The notes: generated by a model from the letters alone, not told the origin. Counted from the first letter of the stretch, positions 8,953-18,318 are shown. The stretch is 40,567 bases of DNA from Firmicutes bacterium HGW-Firmicutes-8 (GCA_002840165.1 PGZN01000018.1:1-40567), one strand, 5' to 3'. Program-made: numbers and translations.

Positions 8953-9423
8953 ATGGCTGAAGAGCTGATGGAAAATGAAAACCAATATGTTATTTTTCGG
9001 CTGGGACGGGAAAATTATGGTTTAGAGATTTCTACGATATTAGAGATTATAACAATGCAAACCATCACCGAGGTCCCCGGCACTGAAGTTTTTATTGAAG
9101 GTATCATTAACTTACGGGGGCGCGTAATACCGGTATTTAACCTGCATAAAAAACTAAATTTGGCAGGTGGTGAAACTACCCGCTCAACTAGAATTGTTGT
9201 TGTTGAGGTAAGGGGAAACCATATAGGCATGCTGGTTGACGGCGTTTCCGAGGTGGTTAAAATAACAGAGGAGATTGTGGAACAACCGTCAGGCATTTTA
9301 AGTGATCTTGATGAAGAATACCTGTCGGGTGTAGCTAAGCTGGAGGATAAGCTGGTCATTCTGCTTGATGTGACTAAGGTCTTACAGCGGGGCAACGGGG
9401 CATTGTTGGAGAATATAGGCTAG
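8953..9423 (+). CDS. cheW: Chemotaxis scaffold protein CheW
   Basis: This 156-aa CheW couples chemoreceptors to the CheA kinase in the polar array. The single CheW (SH3-like double barrel) domain spans about residues 11-150: QYVIFRLGRENYGLEI at the start, then the receptor-binding block IEGIINLRGRVIPVFNL. Length and order are typical. The ATG is preceded by GGAGGAGATATT. It is the first gene of a five-gene operon, 22 bases before cheA. The upstream promoter looks sigma-H dependent and carries a Spo0A box, which would tie expression to entry into stationary phase. Confidence 0.96.
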   Translation: MAEELMENENQYVIFRLGRENYGLEISTILEIITMQTITEVPGTEVFIEGIINLRGRVIPVFNLHKKLNLAGGETTRSTRIVVVEVRGNHIGMLVDGVSEVVKITEEIVEQPSGILSDLDEEYLSGVAKLEDKLVILLDVTKVLQRGNGALLENIG

Positions 9424-9445
9424 GGTCTAAAAGGGAGGGTCAGTA

Positions 9446-11575
9446 ATGGGCTTAAATTTAGATGCATCTCCTGAGGAACTTAAGGTGTTTCTGGAAGAAG
9501 CAGATGAACATTTTCAGACTTTAGAGGAAGATTTGATCCGACTGGAGAAAGAAGAGGAATTCAATGAGGACTTAATGCAGGAAATTTTCCGAGCCTCACA
9601 TACACTTAAGGGCTCCTCAGCTACCATTGGGCATAACCGGATGGCCCAGTTAACCCACGGCATGGAAAATGTATTGGATAAACTGCGGAAGAAACAACTT
9701 ACTGTTACGAGCGACCTAGTTGATATTATGTTTGAATGTCTTGACTGTCTAAAGGTTCTAAGAGATGAGATTCTTAATGATGAGGAATCTGACTTAGAAC
9801 TCGGGGATATCCTGGGCAAACTGGGTTCGGTACATGACGCCGCGCCGGGATCGGATTCCCCGACAACGACTCAACCGGCGCCGGATAAAACCTCCGGCAA
9901 ACAAACCGAAGCCAAGATATCAATCGACCTGTCCTGGGAAGAAAGGGATACCCTGGCCAATGCCTCTGAACGGGGACTTAAGCCGTACGTGATTCAGCTG
10001 CTCTTTGACGTTGAGCTTGAAATGTTGGCTGTCCGCACGTTTGTTACCCTTATGGCTCTTAACGAAACAGGAGAAATGCTCAAATCGAATCCCTCGGCTG
10101 ATGAGATTGAGCGGGAACAGGTCACTGATACCCTAGTAATGCTTATCCTAATGAAGGACGATGAAGCAAAAATAAGGGAAGTTATAAGCACACTGCCAAA
10201 TATTGCCCAATACGAAATCCAACCTTTTAACGACAATGTAACCCAAGGGGAGGCCCCAGTGATTCAGCGCGTGGAAAAAGTAGGCGAGGCAGAAGCTGAA
10301 TGTGATGAAGCGGAATCTGGTGACAGGAACAAAATTAATGAGGCCAAAAATAAAGCCCCAACAGCAGCCAAAAATAACAATGCTAAAAAGGCTAACCGTA
10401 CTGTCCGGGTTGACGTGGAACTTCTCGATAGTCTGATGAACCTGGTGGGAGAACTTGTAATTGACCGCACCAGACTGTTCCAAATACTCGGGAACCTGGA
10501 AGCAAACTACGAAATGGACGAAGTATCCCAGGATTTAGGCCGGACATCTGTTCATATCGCTAGGGTTACGACCCAGCTGCAGGAACAGATTATGAAGGCC
10601 CGGATGCTTCCGGTAGAAAACCTCTTCAATAAATTTCCCCGCATGGTTAGAGATTTATCACAAAAAGCCGGGAAGGAGGTTGATTTTGTGATGACCGGTC
10701 AGGAAACGGAACTTGACCGCTCTATCATCGAGGAAATTGGGGACCCTTTAATTCACCTGTTACGGAATGCGGTTGACCATGGAATTGAGCCACCGGATCA
10801 AAGGGTGGCCAAGGGGAAACCCCGTATTGGGCAGTTAAAACTGCAGGCGTCTCACGAAGAGAATCATATTATTATTACAATAAAAGATGATGGTCGGGGG
10901 ATAGACCCCGAGGTTGTCAAAAAGAGCGGCGTAAAAAAAGGTATGATTACAGAAGAGCAGGCGAAAAGGCTTACAGACAAAGAAGCAATTAACCTGATTT
11001 TCATGTCAGGGTTAAGTACCGTGGCAAAGGTATCCGATGTTTCCGGGCGCGGAGTCGGGATGGATGTTGTCAGAAACAATATTGAAAAAATTAACGGGGC
11101 AACTGAGATTGACTCTGCAGTTGATAAGGGTACTGAATTTAAAATAAAACTTCCTCTGACTCTGGCGATCATTAGGGCGCTTCTTGTTTCTATCGACAAA
11201 TCTGTTTATGCTATCCCCCTATCCAGTGTAACAGAGACTATCCGGATGCAGCAGGATCAAATAGAGTATGTTAATAACCAGGAGGTCATAGTAGTCAGAG
11301 GTAAAGTGCTGCCTCTGGTGAGACTCAAGAAAGTATTTAGAAACAGCTATGATATTGAAGACCGAGGAAAGTTGTTCGTAGTTGTGGTAAACCTCGCCGG
11401 CCAGCAAGTTGGGCTTGTTGTTGATTCACTGGTCGGTGAACAGGAAATTGTCATCAAAACTCTGGGCAAGTATATAGGTGACGTCCAAGGTATCTCCGGG
11501 GCAACTATTCTTGGTGACGGGAACGTGGCTTTGATTGTAGATGTTTCGAACTTAATTAAAAAGGCAGCTTCATAA
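9446..11575 (+). CDS. cheA: Chemotaxis histidine kinase CheA
   Basis: CheA autophosphorylates with ATP under receptor control and passes phosphate to CheY and CheB. The 709-aa product shows an N-terminal HPt domain with the phospho-acceptor His52 in ASHTLKGSSATIG, a P2-like docking region (about 155-260) and a low-complexity acidic/Lys/Asn-rich linker (about 270-315). The dimerisation helices begin at VDVELLDSLMNLVGELV, followed by the GHKL ATPase domain (N box HLLRNAVDHG, G boxes DDGRGID and GRGVGMDVV) and a C-terminal CheW-like domain (about 575-705). All key motifs are intact. It is preceded by GGGAGGGT and followed by cheY after 25 bases. Confidence 0.97.
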   Translation: MGLNLDASPEELKVFLEEADEHFQTLEEDLIRLEKEEEFNEDLMQEIFRASHTLKGSSATIGHNRMAQLTHGMENVLDKLRKKQLTVTSDLVDIMFECLDCLKVLRDEILNDEESDLELGDILGKLGSVHDAAPGSDSPTTTQPAPDKTSGKQTEAKISIDLSWEERDTLANASERGLKPYVIQLLFDVELEMLAVRTFVTLMALNETGEMLKSNPSADEIEREQVTDTLVMLILMKDDEAKIREVISTLPNIAQYEIQPFNDNVTQGEAPVIQRVEKVGEAEAECDEAESGDRNKINEAKNKAPTAAKNNNAKKANRTVRVDVELLDSLMNLVGELVIDRTRLFQILGNLEANYEMDEVSQDLGRTSVHIARVTTQLQEQIMKARMLPVENLFNKFPRMVRDLSQKAGKEVDFVMTGQETELDRSIIEEIGDPLIHLLRNAVDHGIEPPDQRVAKGKPRIGQLKLQASHEENHIIITIKDDGRGIDPEVVKKSGVKKGMITEEQAKRLTDKEAINLIFMSGLSTVAKVSDVSGRGVGMDVVRNNIEKINGATEIDSAVDKGTEFKIKLPLTLAIIRALLVSIDKSVYAIPLSSVTETIRMQQDQIEYVNNQEVIVVRGKVLPLVRLKKVFRNSYDIEDRGKLFVVVVNLAGQQVGLVVDSLVGEQEIVIKTLGKYIGDVQGISGATILGDGNVALIVDVSNLIKKAAS

Positions 11576-11600
11576 TTAATCGACAGAAAGGAGTGGCAAC

Positions 11601-11957
11601 ATGCCAAAGGTATTGCTGGTGGATGATGCAGCTTTCATGCGGATGCGCTGCGCGAAATTACTTACCGAAAACGGTTATTCCGTTGACGAAGCCGAAAACG
11701 GGCAGGATGCTGTTGAAAAATATCAGAAGATAAAACCGGATTTGGTTTTAATGGACATTACCATGCCAGTAATGGATGGGCTGACCGCAGTTGCTGAAAT
11801 TAAAAAAATTGACCCTGAAGCAAAAATTGTTATGTGCAGCGCCCTTGGTCAACAAAACACTGTTATGTCAGCAATCAAAGCAGGGGCTAAAGACTTCATT
11901 ATAAAACCTTACCAGCCTGAAAAGATTCTGTCCACAATTAAGAGGTTTGTAGGTTAG
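11601..11957 (+). CDS. cheY: Chemotaxis response regulator CheY
   Basis: This is a single receiver domain of 118 aa with no output domain. The acidic pair Asp8-Asp9, phospho-acceptor Asp52 (LVLMDITMPVMDG), a Ser in the CSALGQ segment and the Lys-Pro switch (FIIKPYQP) are all present. Phosphorylated by CheA, it would bind a flagellar or other motility motor switch, none of which is encoded in the window. AAAGGAG precedes the ATG. Its place between cheA and cheB makes CheY more likely than a generic response regulator. Confidence 0.95.
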   Translation: MPKVLLVDDAAFMRMRCAKLLTENGYSVDEAENGQDAVEKYQKIKPDLVLMDITMPVMDGLTAVAEIKKIDPEAKIVMCSALGQQNTVMSAIKAGAKDFIIKPYQPEKILSTIKRFVG

Positions 11958-11989
11958 AGTAAAATTCCGGCTCAGCGGGAGGACGACTC

Positions 11990-13036
11990 ATGGCCAAACG
12001 GATTGATGTCCTTGTTGTAGATGATTCAGCTTATATGCGCAAAGTAGTTTCTAATTTGCTGCAGTCAGATGAGGATATTTTTGTCGTAGATACTGCCCGT
12101 GACGGGTTAGAGGCAATTGAAAAAGTCAAGCAGTGGAGGCCTTCTGTTGTCACTCTTGACGTGGAGATGCCTAAGCTTGACGGTTTGGCTGCCCTGGAAC
12201 GGATCATGAGGGAATGTCCGACTCCGGTTATTATGTTGAGCAGTTTGACCCAGCAGGGCAATGAAACGACAATAAGAGCTTTGACTATTGGGGCTGTTGA
12301 CTTTGTAGGGAAGCCGTCCGGCACTATTTCTCTTGACATTCAGAAGGTCAGGGAAGAGCTGATCACAAAAATTAAAATAGCGGCCAAAGCGTCCATTTCG
12401 AACATTCATACTCCTGTGCCTTATGTACCGTTGAGGGTTTTAGTCCCTTCCGCGTCAGGTATGGGACTGACGCCGCATAAGCTCGTGGTTATTGGCAGCT
12501 CAACCGGAGGGCCGAATGCCCTGCAGCAGGTGGTCCCGAGGCTGCCCGGTAATTTGCCGGCTGCGGTATTAATAGTTCAGCATATGCCGGCAGGTTTTAC
12601 GAATTTTTTGGCCAAAAGGCTTGATGAAACGTCCGCATTGGAAGTCTGTGAAGCAAAAGAAGGGGATGTTTTTTTCTGTGGAAAAGCCTATCTTGCGCCA
12701 GGGGGTTATCACATGGTTCTGCAGTCGAGGAGTACTGTATGCCTCAACCAGGACCCCCCTGTCCACAGTGTCCGACCGGCTGTTGACGTTACTCTCGAAT
12801 CGGCGGTTAATTATTACGGGCCGAATGTTGTGGGGGTAATCCTTACCGGAATGGGCTACGATGGGTCTCGAGGAATGACGCTGGTGAAAAAGATGGGCGG
12901 AAAGACTATCGCCCAGGATGAGGCAACCTGTGTGGTATATGGGATGCCCCGGGTAGTAGTAGAAATGGGAAAGGCTGACAAAGTCCTTCCTGTACAGAAA
13001 ATAGCAGATGAGATAGTTTCTATGTTGTTATCCTAG
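11990..13036 (+). CDS. cheB: Chemotaxis protein-glutamate methylesterase/deamidase CheB
   Basis: CheB removes methyl groups from chemoreceptor glutamates and deamidates glutamines for adaptation. The 348-aa product has an N-terminal receiver domain with Asp57 (VVTLDVEMPKLDG), a linker (about 125-160) and a C-terminal methylesterase domain. The catalytic triad is visible as Ser171 (GSSTGGPNAL), His198 (QHMPAGFT) and Asp291 (LTGMGYDG). AGGAGG lies before the ATG. The opposing methyltransferase CheR is not in this window. Confidence 0.96.
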   Translation: MAKRIDVLVVDDSAYMRKVVSNLLQSDEDIFVVDTARDGLEAIEKVKQWRPSVVTLDVEMPKLDGLAALERIMRECPTPVIMLSSLTQQGNETTIRALTIGAVDFVGKPSGTISLDIQKVREELITKIKIAAKASISNIHTPVPYVPLRVLVPSASGMGLTPHKLVVIGSSTGGPNALQQVVPRLPGNLPAAVLIVQHMPAGFTNFLAKRLDETSALEVCEAKEGDVFFCGKAYLAPGGYHMVLQSRSTVCLNQDPPVHSVRPAVDVTLESAVNYYGPNVVGVILTGMGYDGSRGMTLVKKMGGKTIAQDEATCVVYGMPRVVVEMGKADKVLPVQKIADEIVSMLLS

Positions 13037-13063
13037 CGCTCTTATATTGAAAGGATGAGGCTG

Positions 13064-13540
13064 TTGAAAGCGGAATTTATTAACCCGTTTATTATGGCAA
13101 CAACAGAGGTTTTATCACAGGAGTTAGGCCACCCTTTAAGGATAGACAAAGGTCCCTTGGCCCTCATGACGTCATACTATACGGGGAATGACATAACTGT
13201 TATGATTGGTGTTACCGGAGCCGTTCAGGGTATAGTAATGTATGGGATGTGTGAACGCACGGCTAAAAATATAGTTTCCGGAATGCTGAAGCAGCCGGTT
13301 CCTATTATGAATGAAATGGTAGAATCGGCGATTGCTGAAATGGGTAATGTCATTACCGGAATTGCCAGCAGGGAACTTGAGAAAGCCGGTTATCCCTGTA
13401 CTCTCGCCCCGCCGACCCTTATTTCCGGTAGAGGAGTAATGATTTCAACGATCAATATTAAACGCCTTCAGATACCATTAACTACAGAACTCGGTGATCT
13501 AGATGTTAGCGTAGCTTTGAGGGAAGTAAACCGGGTCTAA
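13064..13540 (+). CDS. cheX: CheY-P phosphatase CheX
   Basis: CheX dephosphorylates CheY-P and ends the signal. The 158-aa protein begins MKAEFINPF, typical for CheX, and contains the CheC/CheX-type active-site pair Glu...Asn in AEMGNVITGIA. A TTG start at 13064 is chosen: AGGATG(AGG) lies at the right distance before it and the N-terminus then matches the family. The ATG at 13055 is itself part of that ribosome site. It is the last gene of the che operon, 27 bases after cheB, and a strong terminator follows directly. No CheC or CheD is present here. Confidence 0.92.
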   Translation: MKAEFINPFIMATTEVLSQELGHPLRIDKGPLALMTSYYTGNDITVMIGVTGAVQGIVMYGMCERTAKNIVSGMLKQPVPIMNEMVESAIAEMGNVITGIASRELEKAGYPCTLAPPTLISGRGVMISTINIKRLQIPLTTELGDLDVSVALREVNRV

Positions 13541-13565
13541 AACTCCTCCAGAGGAGTTTTTTTTT
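13539..13565 (+). terminator. Rho-independent terminator of the che operon
   Basis: AAACTCCTC / GAGGAGTTT with a two-base centre is followed by a run of T. It overlaps the last base of the cheX stop. Confidence 0.9.
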
Positions 13566-13595
13566 GGGTTGACGAAGATAGGCAGGTATAAACTA

Positions 13596-14066
13596 ATGAA
13601 CGAAAAGGCGCTTGTAGTGGGAATCGGGAATCAGATAAGGCAGGATGACGGTATCGGGCCGTATTGTGTCAACCTGCTGAAAGAATTGTTAAGCCCGGAA
13701 AAAAGGGAGCTGGTGGACTACTTGGTAGTTCACCAGCTCGATGTGATACACTGTGATTTATTTTCTGGATACCGGTTGATAGTTTTTATTGATGCGGATG
13801 CCCTGAGCGGCAGTGAACCTTACCGAGTAGAAGAGATACGCCCGGAACCGGTTTCCCGGCCGTTCACCAGCCATATTGGGTCAATTCAGGACATCTTATC
13901 TCTCACCTGCCGTCTTTATGATTCAGCTCCTGCGGGTTACCTGTTTGCAGTCAGGGGTTTGTCATTTGATGTGGGTGAAGAACTTACCCCTGAAGCGATA
14001 TGTAATTCTCGAAAAGCTGTAGAGGCTGTTAAGAGATTAATCGACAAATTTTTTCCACTTGCTTGA
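13596..14066 (+). CDS. Hydrogenase maturation endopeptidase (HyaD/HycI/FrhD family)
   Basis: This family (M52) cleaves the C-terminal extension from the [NiFe]-hydrogenase large subunit after nickel insertion. The 156-aa protein starts with the signature VVGIGNQIRQDDGIGP (residues 7-22), including the first metal-binding acidic residue (Asp). IVFIDADAL near 60-70 holds the second, and FTSHIGS near 92-98 holds the His. The start ATG at 13596 follows GGCAGGT; a TTG 27 bases upstream lies inside the che terminator region and is rejected. It lies on the opposite strand to, and converges on, the hydrogenase operon. Its last 30 bases overlap the 80-aa gene. The MvhA precursor nearby has a C-terminal extension after its Cys/His motif and is the obvious substrate. 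Confidence 0.92.
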   Translation: MNEKALVVGIGNQIRQDDGIGPYCVNLLKELLSPEKRELVDYLVVHQLDVIHCDLFSGYRLIVFIDADALSGSEPYRVEEIRPEPVSRPFTSHIGSIQDILSLTCRLYDSAPAGYLFAVRGLSFDVGEELTPEAICNSRKAVEAVKRLIDKFFPLA

Positions 14067-14279
14067 GCGTTCTTTTGATCCAGCGGCCCCAAGCATGCTT
14101 TGTACGCGGTTATCACCACAGATGGAATCAACCAAATCACAGAAGTTTTGTTTGGACATCCCTATCAAAGGCGCATTTGCTTTTGTTCTGGCAATAGCAA
14201 TGATAGATGATGCCAAAGTATTGCCGAAGGTCGATTCCAAATCTTTTTTGACTTCTTGAACCGCACCGGAAATATCCAC
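14037..14279 (-). CDS. Small protein of unknown function coupled to mvhA
   Basis: This 80-aa protein is the last gene of the hydrogenase operon. I do not recognise the family. It has a predicted helical N-terminal half, two cysteines (Cys47, Cys54) that do not form a CxxC, and a basic C-terminal tail (KERSSKWKK). There is no membrane segment or signal peptide. Its GTG start overlaps the mvhA stop in TAGTG, and AGGAGGG lies seven bases upstream, so translation is coupled to mvhA. Its end overlaps the 3' end of the maturation protease gene on the other strand by 30 bases. Roles as a maturation accessory or hydrogenase-associated factor are guesses from position. Confidence 0.75.
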   Translation of the reverse strand: MDISGAVQEVKKDLESTFGNTLASSIIAIARTKANAPLIGMSKQNFCDLVDSICGDNRVQSMLGAAGSKERSSKWKKFVD

Positions 14280-15703
14280 TAACTATCCCTCCTAACCGTC
14301 CTCGCAATTTTGCCGTCTGAAGTTACAATCTGTATCTCCAGTGGCATTTTTCCTATCTGATGCGTTGCGCAAGACAAGCAAGGATCATAACATCTAATAG
14401 CCATTTCCACCTGATTAAGTAGAGGTTCCTCTACTTTATTATTTTTTAGGACCAGTTTTGCTACTTCGTTAACGGCCTTGTCCATGGCGTGATAGTTATG
14501 GGCTGTTGAGACGATGATATTGACTTTTTCCAGTTTACCTATGTCATCTGCCTGGTAGTGATGGATTAAAGTGCCCCTGGGGGCTTCAATTACGCCTACT
14601 CCTTCACCCGCTTGTCTGATGATGGGAACCCTTACTTCCTTACTGACAATCTCATCGTCCTGCAGCAGTTCTTTGGCTCTTTCGATGGCATAAATCAGTT
14701 CGATGATTCTGGCATAATGGAAGCAGAGACTGTGTTGAACGGGCTTGCCGCCGCCGAGCTGTTTGAATTCAGCTAACTCAGCGTTGGCCATCGGAGTGGT
14801 GATCTTGTCAGCTACGTTAAGACGGCCGAGGGGGGCAACTCTGTATACCCCGTTGGGCCAACCGGATTTTTTGTGGTATGGGAATTTTAGATATGTCCAA
14901 TCTTCCGTGTGCTCGGCAATGTGGGCGAGATATTCTTTGGGATCAAACTCCTCAATGACATTGCCGTCTTCATCCTTAATTCTCAATGTACCCTCATATA
15001 GTTCCAGGGCTCCGTTTTGAACTAAACCCATATACTTGGTTTTAAATGAAGCAAACTTAGGGATCAGTTCAGCGTATTTTTGATTAACATCTTTTACAGC
15101 GCTGAGAGCCAGTTTTGCCAATTCCATGGCTTCATCCATTTCTTTAAGCATGATAAACCGGTGTTCGTGGGAAAGTGGTTTACTCATGCCCCCTGGAATT
15201 GCAGCCACAGGGTGAATCGAACGCCCTCCGACTTTTTCGATGGAAGCCTGGCCGATTTGGCGTAGGCGGATGGCCTTTTTACCTAAATCGGGGTTCGCAT
15301 TCAGGACTCCAATAACGTTTCTTTGTTCCGGTGGGGCATCAAGGCCAAAAAGCAGGTCGGGAGCGGCCAGATAAAAGAAATGCAGGGCATGGGAGTGAAT
15401 ATACTGGGCCATATGCATTAACTCCCGGAGTTTTTTGGCCGTCGGTGGAATTTCCACTCCGAAAAGGTCATCACAGGCTTTGGCTGATGCCAGGTGATGG
15501 CTTACCGGACAGATTCCGCAGATCCGGGTAGTGATAACCGGCATTTCCCATACCATCCGCCCCTCGCAGAATTTCTCAAATCCGCGAAATTCCTGGATGT
15601 GAAAATGGGATTCAGATACATTGCCATTATCATCAAGTTGAATAGTGACTTTTCCATGGCCTTCTACTTTGGTTACGGGGTCAATAGTGATTGTTCTACT
15701 CAT
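14279..15703 (-). CDS. mvhA: F420-non-reducing (Mvh-type) [NiFe]-hydrogenase large subunit
   Basis: This is the catalytic subunit of a cytoplasmic group 3 [NiFe] hydrogenase, which splits or forms H2 at the Ni-Fe site. The 474-aa product has both nickel motifs: [11 protein letters not shown] (Cys62, Cys65) and DPCLSCATH (Cys442, Cys445, His448). A 26-residue tail after His448 is the extension expected to be removed by the maturation protease. The start at 15703 ([18 protein letters not shown]) is preceded by AAAGGAGAGGG; a frame running to 15739 lacks such a site. The gene overlaps the 3' end of mvhG by eight bases and the following small gene by one base. Length and motifs fit MvhA. Confidence 0.94.
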   Translation of the reverse strand: MSRTITIDPVTKVEGHGKVTIQLDDNGNVSESHFHIQEFRGFEKFCEGRMVWEMPVITTRICGICPVSHHLASAKACDDLFGVEIPPTAKKLRELMHMAQYIHSHALHFFYLAAPDLLFGLDAPPEQRNVIGVLNANPDLGKKAIRLRQIGQASIEKVGGRSIHPVAAIPGGMSKPLSHEHRFIMLKEMDEAMELAKLALSAVKDVNQKYAELIPKFASFKTKYMGLVQNGALELYEGTLRIKDEDGNVIEEFDPKEYLAHIAEHTEDWTYLKFPYHKKSGWPNGVYRVAPLGRLNVADKITTPMANAELAEFKQLGGGKPVQHSLCFHYARIIELIYAIERAKELLQDDEIVSKEVRVPIIRQAGEGVGVIEAPRGTLIHHYQADDIGKLEKVNIIVSTAHNYHAMDKAVNEVAKLVLKNNKVEEPLLNQVEMAIRCYDPCLSCATHQIGKMPLEIQIVTSDGKIARTVRRDS

Positions 15704-16604
15704 TCTTACCCTCTCCTTTCTTGAGATTCGTAGGTACAATGGAGACGGGCAAGGAGTAACGATAGCCGGTGCCGACCATGTCTTCCATAAACATCAGACC
15801 GCCTGCGGGGAGAACGGAGGCCAAGGCATTGATGATTTTTGCGCCTTGTTCCAGAGCGCCCGGGGTAGGCCCCATACAGCCGCGGCAGGGCATATTTCCC
15901 TTCAGGCACCTGGCGTGGCAGCCTTCCCGTGTGGCGGGGCCCATACAGAGGACGCCCTGCTCCAGGAAGCACCTGTCCGGGTCAATAGTTTCCAATTCCA
16001 TCACTGCTGAAACAGAATCGGTCAGGAATTCTCTCTTCGGAACAAGCATATCGTGGTGTTCGCGGCCGCATTCGTCGCAAAGGCTTTTTTGCGGTAATAC
16101 AGGTTCTTCCCCTTTGACGAGGGCCACCAATACATCCTTGATCATTGAGGGGAGCGGTGGACACCCGGGAATATAATAATCTACTTTTACAACTTCATTG
16201 ATTGGTTTTACGTCTTCAAGGAATTCAGGAATACTGGAGGAACCCGGCACTTTGCCATCGATAACACTCGGGGCTTCTACATAAGCCCTGTTTAACAATT
16301 CCTGTCTGCTGAACAGGTTCCGGATACCTGATATGCCTCCAAAACAAGCACATGTACCTAGGGCCACCAGTATCTTTGATTTTTCCCTGATCTTCTTTAA
16401 CACCTCAATATTATGGCTGGTGGAAACGCATCCTTCAACAAGTCCTACCGTAACTTCCGGGATCTCTTTGATATCCTGGATTGGCGAAGCCTTAAGATCC
16501 ACGGCTTCCAATAGGTCAAGAAGTTCTTCATTAAGGTCCAGGAGGGCGATATGGCAGCCTGAACAACCTTGCAGCCAAACGCTGGCAGCAGTTACTTTCG
16601 ACAT
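15696..16604 (-). CDS. mvhG: Mvh-type [NiFe]-hydrogenase small subunit
   Basis: This 302-aa iron-sulfur subunit relays electrons from MvhA. It begins [18 protein letters not shown] (Cys14, Cys17). The remaining proximal-cluster ligands appear in VEGCVS, the GTCACFGG region and YIPGCPP. Further clusters are suggested by CDECGREHH and by the Cys-rich C-terminus ([21 protein letters not shown]). There is no twin-arginine signal, so it is cytoplasmic. The start ATG overlaps the upstream stop in TAATG, with GGAGGTGG as ribosome site, so translation is coupled. Confidence 0.94.
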   Translation of the reverse strand: MSKVTAASVWLQGCSGCHIALLDLNEELLDLLEAVDLKASPIQDIKEIPEVTVGLVEGCVSTSHNIEVLKKIREKSKILVALGTCACFGGISGIRNLFSRQELLNRAYVEAPSVIDGKVPGSSSIPEFLEDVKPINEVVKVDYYIPGCPPLPSMIKDVLVALVKGEEPVLPQKSLCDECGREHHDMLVPKREFLTDSVSAVMELETIDPDRCFLEQGVLCMGPATREGCHARCLKGNMPCRGCMGPTPGALEQGAKIINALASVLPAGGLMFMEDMVGTGYRYSLPVSIVPTNLKKGEGKNE

Positions 16605-18196
16605 TAGTTTCCACCTCCATTAGACATAATATCTTTATACAGGTTCATAATGGAATGGACACAGTTGTTGTTTCCTTCTCTTAGCCCTTCCACAATGAGC
16701 AGGGCGTCTGATTCAATTCCCCGGCTCCGGAGAACATCACGGAACAAATTCGCCCTGCGGTCAAGGTCGGTATTGCCAACAATATTCCGGCAGTCTGAAT
16801 CGCCACACTTGCAGATGACAATTCCCTTGAAACCTTGATTAAAAGCTTCCAGAATAAGCTGGGTATCAACTGTTCCTCCGCACCTGATTCCAAGAGGCAT
16901 TACATTGACATCATATTCGAGGCCGTGCACACCCGCCAGGTCTAAAGCCGTATAACCGCAGCCCTCACATAGGATGGCTAATACCTTAGGCTCGGTACTG
17001 TCCCCAAACTTGGAGAGCAGTTCCACCGCTTTAGTCAGGTATTTCTGCGGGTAAGTGAGCAGGTCCCTGGCCCCGGTGGGGCAGGAAGTAACACAGTTAC
17101 CGCAGCCCTTACACCGCTGTTCGTCAATAACTGAAACCTTTTTGAGGGCGTCTATGCTCGATGCTTTAAACATACATGTTTTAACACATGTACCGCATCC
17201 GCTGCAGAGTTCCTCGTTTATTTCCGAAACGACGATGTTGTAACCGAGATCTTTTCTCTCTAGGAAAGAGGTAACGGCAAAGGCGGCCGAATCACTAAGA
17301 GCTACTATGTTTGCCAGTTCCTGGCTTTCATCGTCCGGCAGCAGGAAGATCCCCTTTTCGTAGGTAAATACCTGCAGAGTATCGGGATTAACCGGTTTAA
17401 ACAGCCCATTCTCGTTTACGTCGATGTGGACCAGGGGCCGTAGTTCATTTGTGAATTCGCGGTCAGTAGTATTTGATACCACAATACTTCCAACTACTAG
17501 GTTTGACGTCTCTTCCCCGCTCGTCACATTCAGATAAAAGCGCCCGGCATATCCGGAAATATCATTAATCTTAGTATTGAACAGGAAGTTTGTTCTGGGG
17601 TGCATCTCGACAAAGGTAATAACTGAAGCAATTTTGTCCTGGTTCTCTTTACTGGTAAAAGTTCTGTATTGACTTTCCCTGTCGATAATATAGACTTTGA
17701 AATTTCGTTCAAGCAGCCTTTGGGCGGTCAGCATTCCGCCCGGAGTCGCCCCGATAATTGCTATAGCCGGATGGGGGGCAATCTCGCGTGTTTTGATAGG
17801 GTGAGCAATTTTTACTTTTTCGATAGCGACTTCAACCAGTACTTTTGCTTTTTCAGTAGCTTTTTGGGGATAGCTGGGGTGGGCCAAGGCCACCTGTTCC
17901 TTAATGTTGGCAAAACCAATCTTGTTGGTATTGATTCCCCTCGCTTCAATTTGACTGACCACAAATTCGGCGTTTTTGTTGTTGTGGTAGCTCAAAGGGG
18001 AATCTCCCACCAGGACTACCGCGTCAAAAACATTTTTGTCGATTTCCCCGAGCATTGCCTCAAGACCTGAGGTCTTAAAGAAATCATCGACGATGAAAGT
18101 GTAGTAGTTCTGGCTAAAGTGTTTGGCTAGGCTGTTGAGATTAACAACCCGGTCAGTGACTCCGCCCGACCTGGAAAAAAACAAACCGATTTTCAT
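16604..18196 (-). CDS. HdrA-like/MvhD fusion with a cysteine-free N-terminal half
   Basis: This 530-aa protein is the electron hub of the hydrogenase. Residues 1-135 align by eye with the HdrA N-terminal domain (FANIKEQ... PQKATEKAK recalls the HdrA block). Residues 144-320 form a flavoprotein-like domain with a degenerate dinucleotide motif, IIGATPGG. Two complete [4Fe-4S] motifs follow (Cys331-334-337-341 and Cys362-365-368-372), then an MvhD domain (405-525; [20 protein letters not shown]) that normally binds [2Fe-2S] and docks MvhAG to Hdr. No cysteine occurs before residue 331, so ligands of the canonical HdrA N-terminal cluster are missing and bifurcation may be lost. No hdrB or hdrC is present. 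It is the first gene of the operon; its ribosome site is weak (GAAGAG). Confidence 0.88.
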   Translation of the reverse strand: MKIGLFFSRSGGVTDRVVNLNSLAKHFSQNYYTFIVDDFFKTSGLEAMLGEIDKNVFDAVVLVGDSPLSYHNNKNAEFVVSQIEARGINTNKIGFANIKEQVALAHPSYPQKATEKAKVLVEVAIEKVKIAHPIKTREIAPHPAIAIIGATPGGMLTAQRLLERNFKVYIIDRESQYRTFTSKENQDKIASVITFVEMHPRTNFLFNTKINDISGYAGRFYLNVTSGEETSNLVVGSIVVSNTTDREFTNELRPLVHIDVNENGLFKPVNPDTLQVFTYEKGIFLLPDDESQELANIVALSDSAAFAVTSFLERKDLGYNIVVSEINEELCSGCGTCVKTCMFKASSIDALKKVSVIDEQRCKGCGNCVTSCPTGARDLLTYPQKYLTKAVELLSKFGDSTEPKVLAILCEGCGYTALDLAGVHGLEYDVNVMPLGIRCGGTVDTQLILEAFNQGFKGIVICKCGDSDCRNIVGNTDLDRRANLFRDVLRSRGIESDALLIVEGLREGNNNCVHSIMNLYKDIMSNGGGN

Positions 18197-18261
18197 TCGC
18201 TCTTCAACGCTCCCTTCCTTTTTTTTCTTTTTTACACATCCCCAGGTTAGTTTTTTATACT

Positions 18262-18290
18262 TATTTCGGTAAATAATAGAAGATTCCTGC
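18262..18290 (-). promoter_or_regulatory. Sigma-H-like promoter of the hydrogenase operon
   Basis: Reading leftwards, GCAGGAATC is followed, 17 bases after GCAGGA, by GAAATA. The spacing equals that in the Bacillus subtilis spoVG P1 promoter. It lies about 66 bases before the hdrA-mvhD start. Confidence 0.55.
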
Positions 18291-18304
18291 CAAGCCCTGA
18301 CACG

Positions 18305-18318
18305 TTTCTACCATAAAT
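18305..18318. promoter_or_regulatory. 14-base site shared with the cheW promoter region (copy 2)
   Basis: TTTCTACCATAAAT here matches TTTTTACCATAAAT at 8815 except for one base. It is 54 bases before the MCP promoter -35, against 13 in the cheW case, so a fixed promoter element is unlikely. Confidence 0.35.

Noticed and set aside
14059-14259. A 66-codon plus-strand frame after the maturation protease
   Set aside because: It is antisense to the 80-aa gene, which has a consensus ribosome site and translational coupling to mvhA.
15645-16176. Plus-strand open frames opposite mvhG
   Set aside because: They are shadows of the Cys-rich small subunit gene; no start signals.
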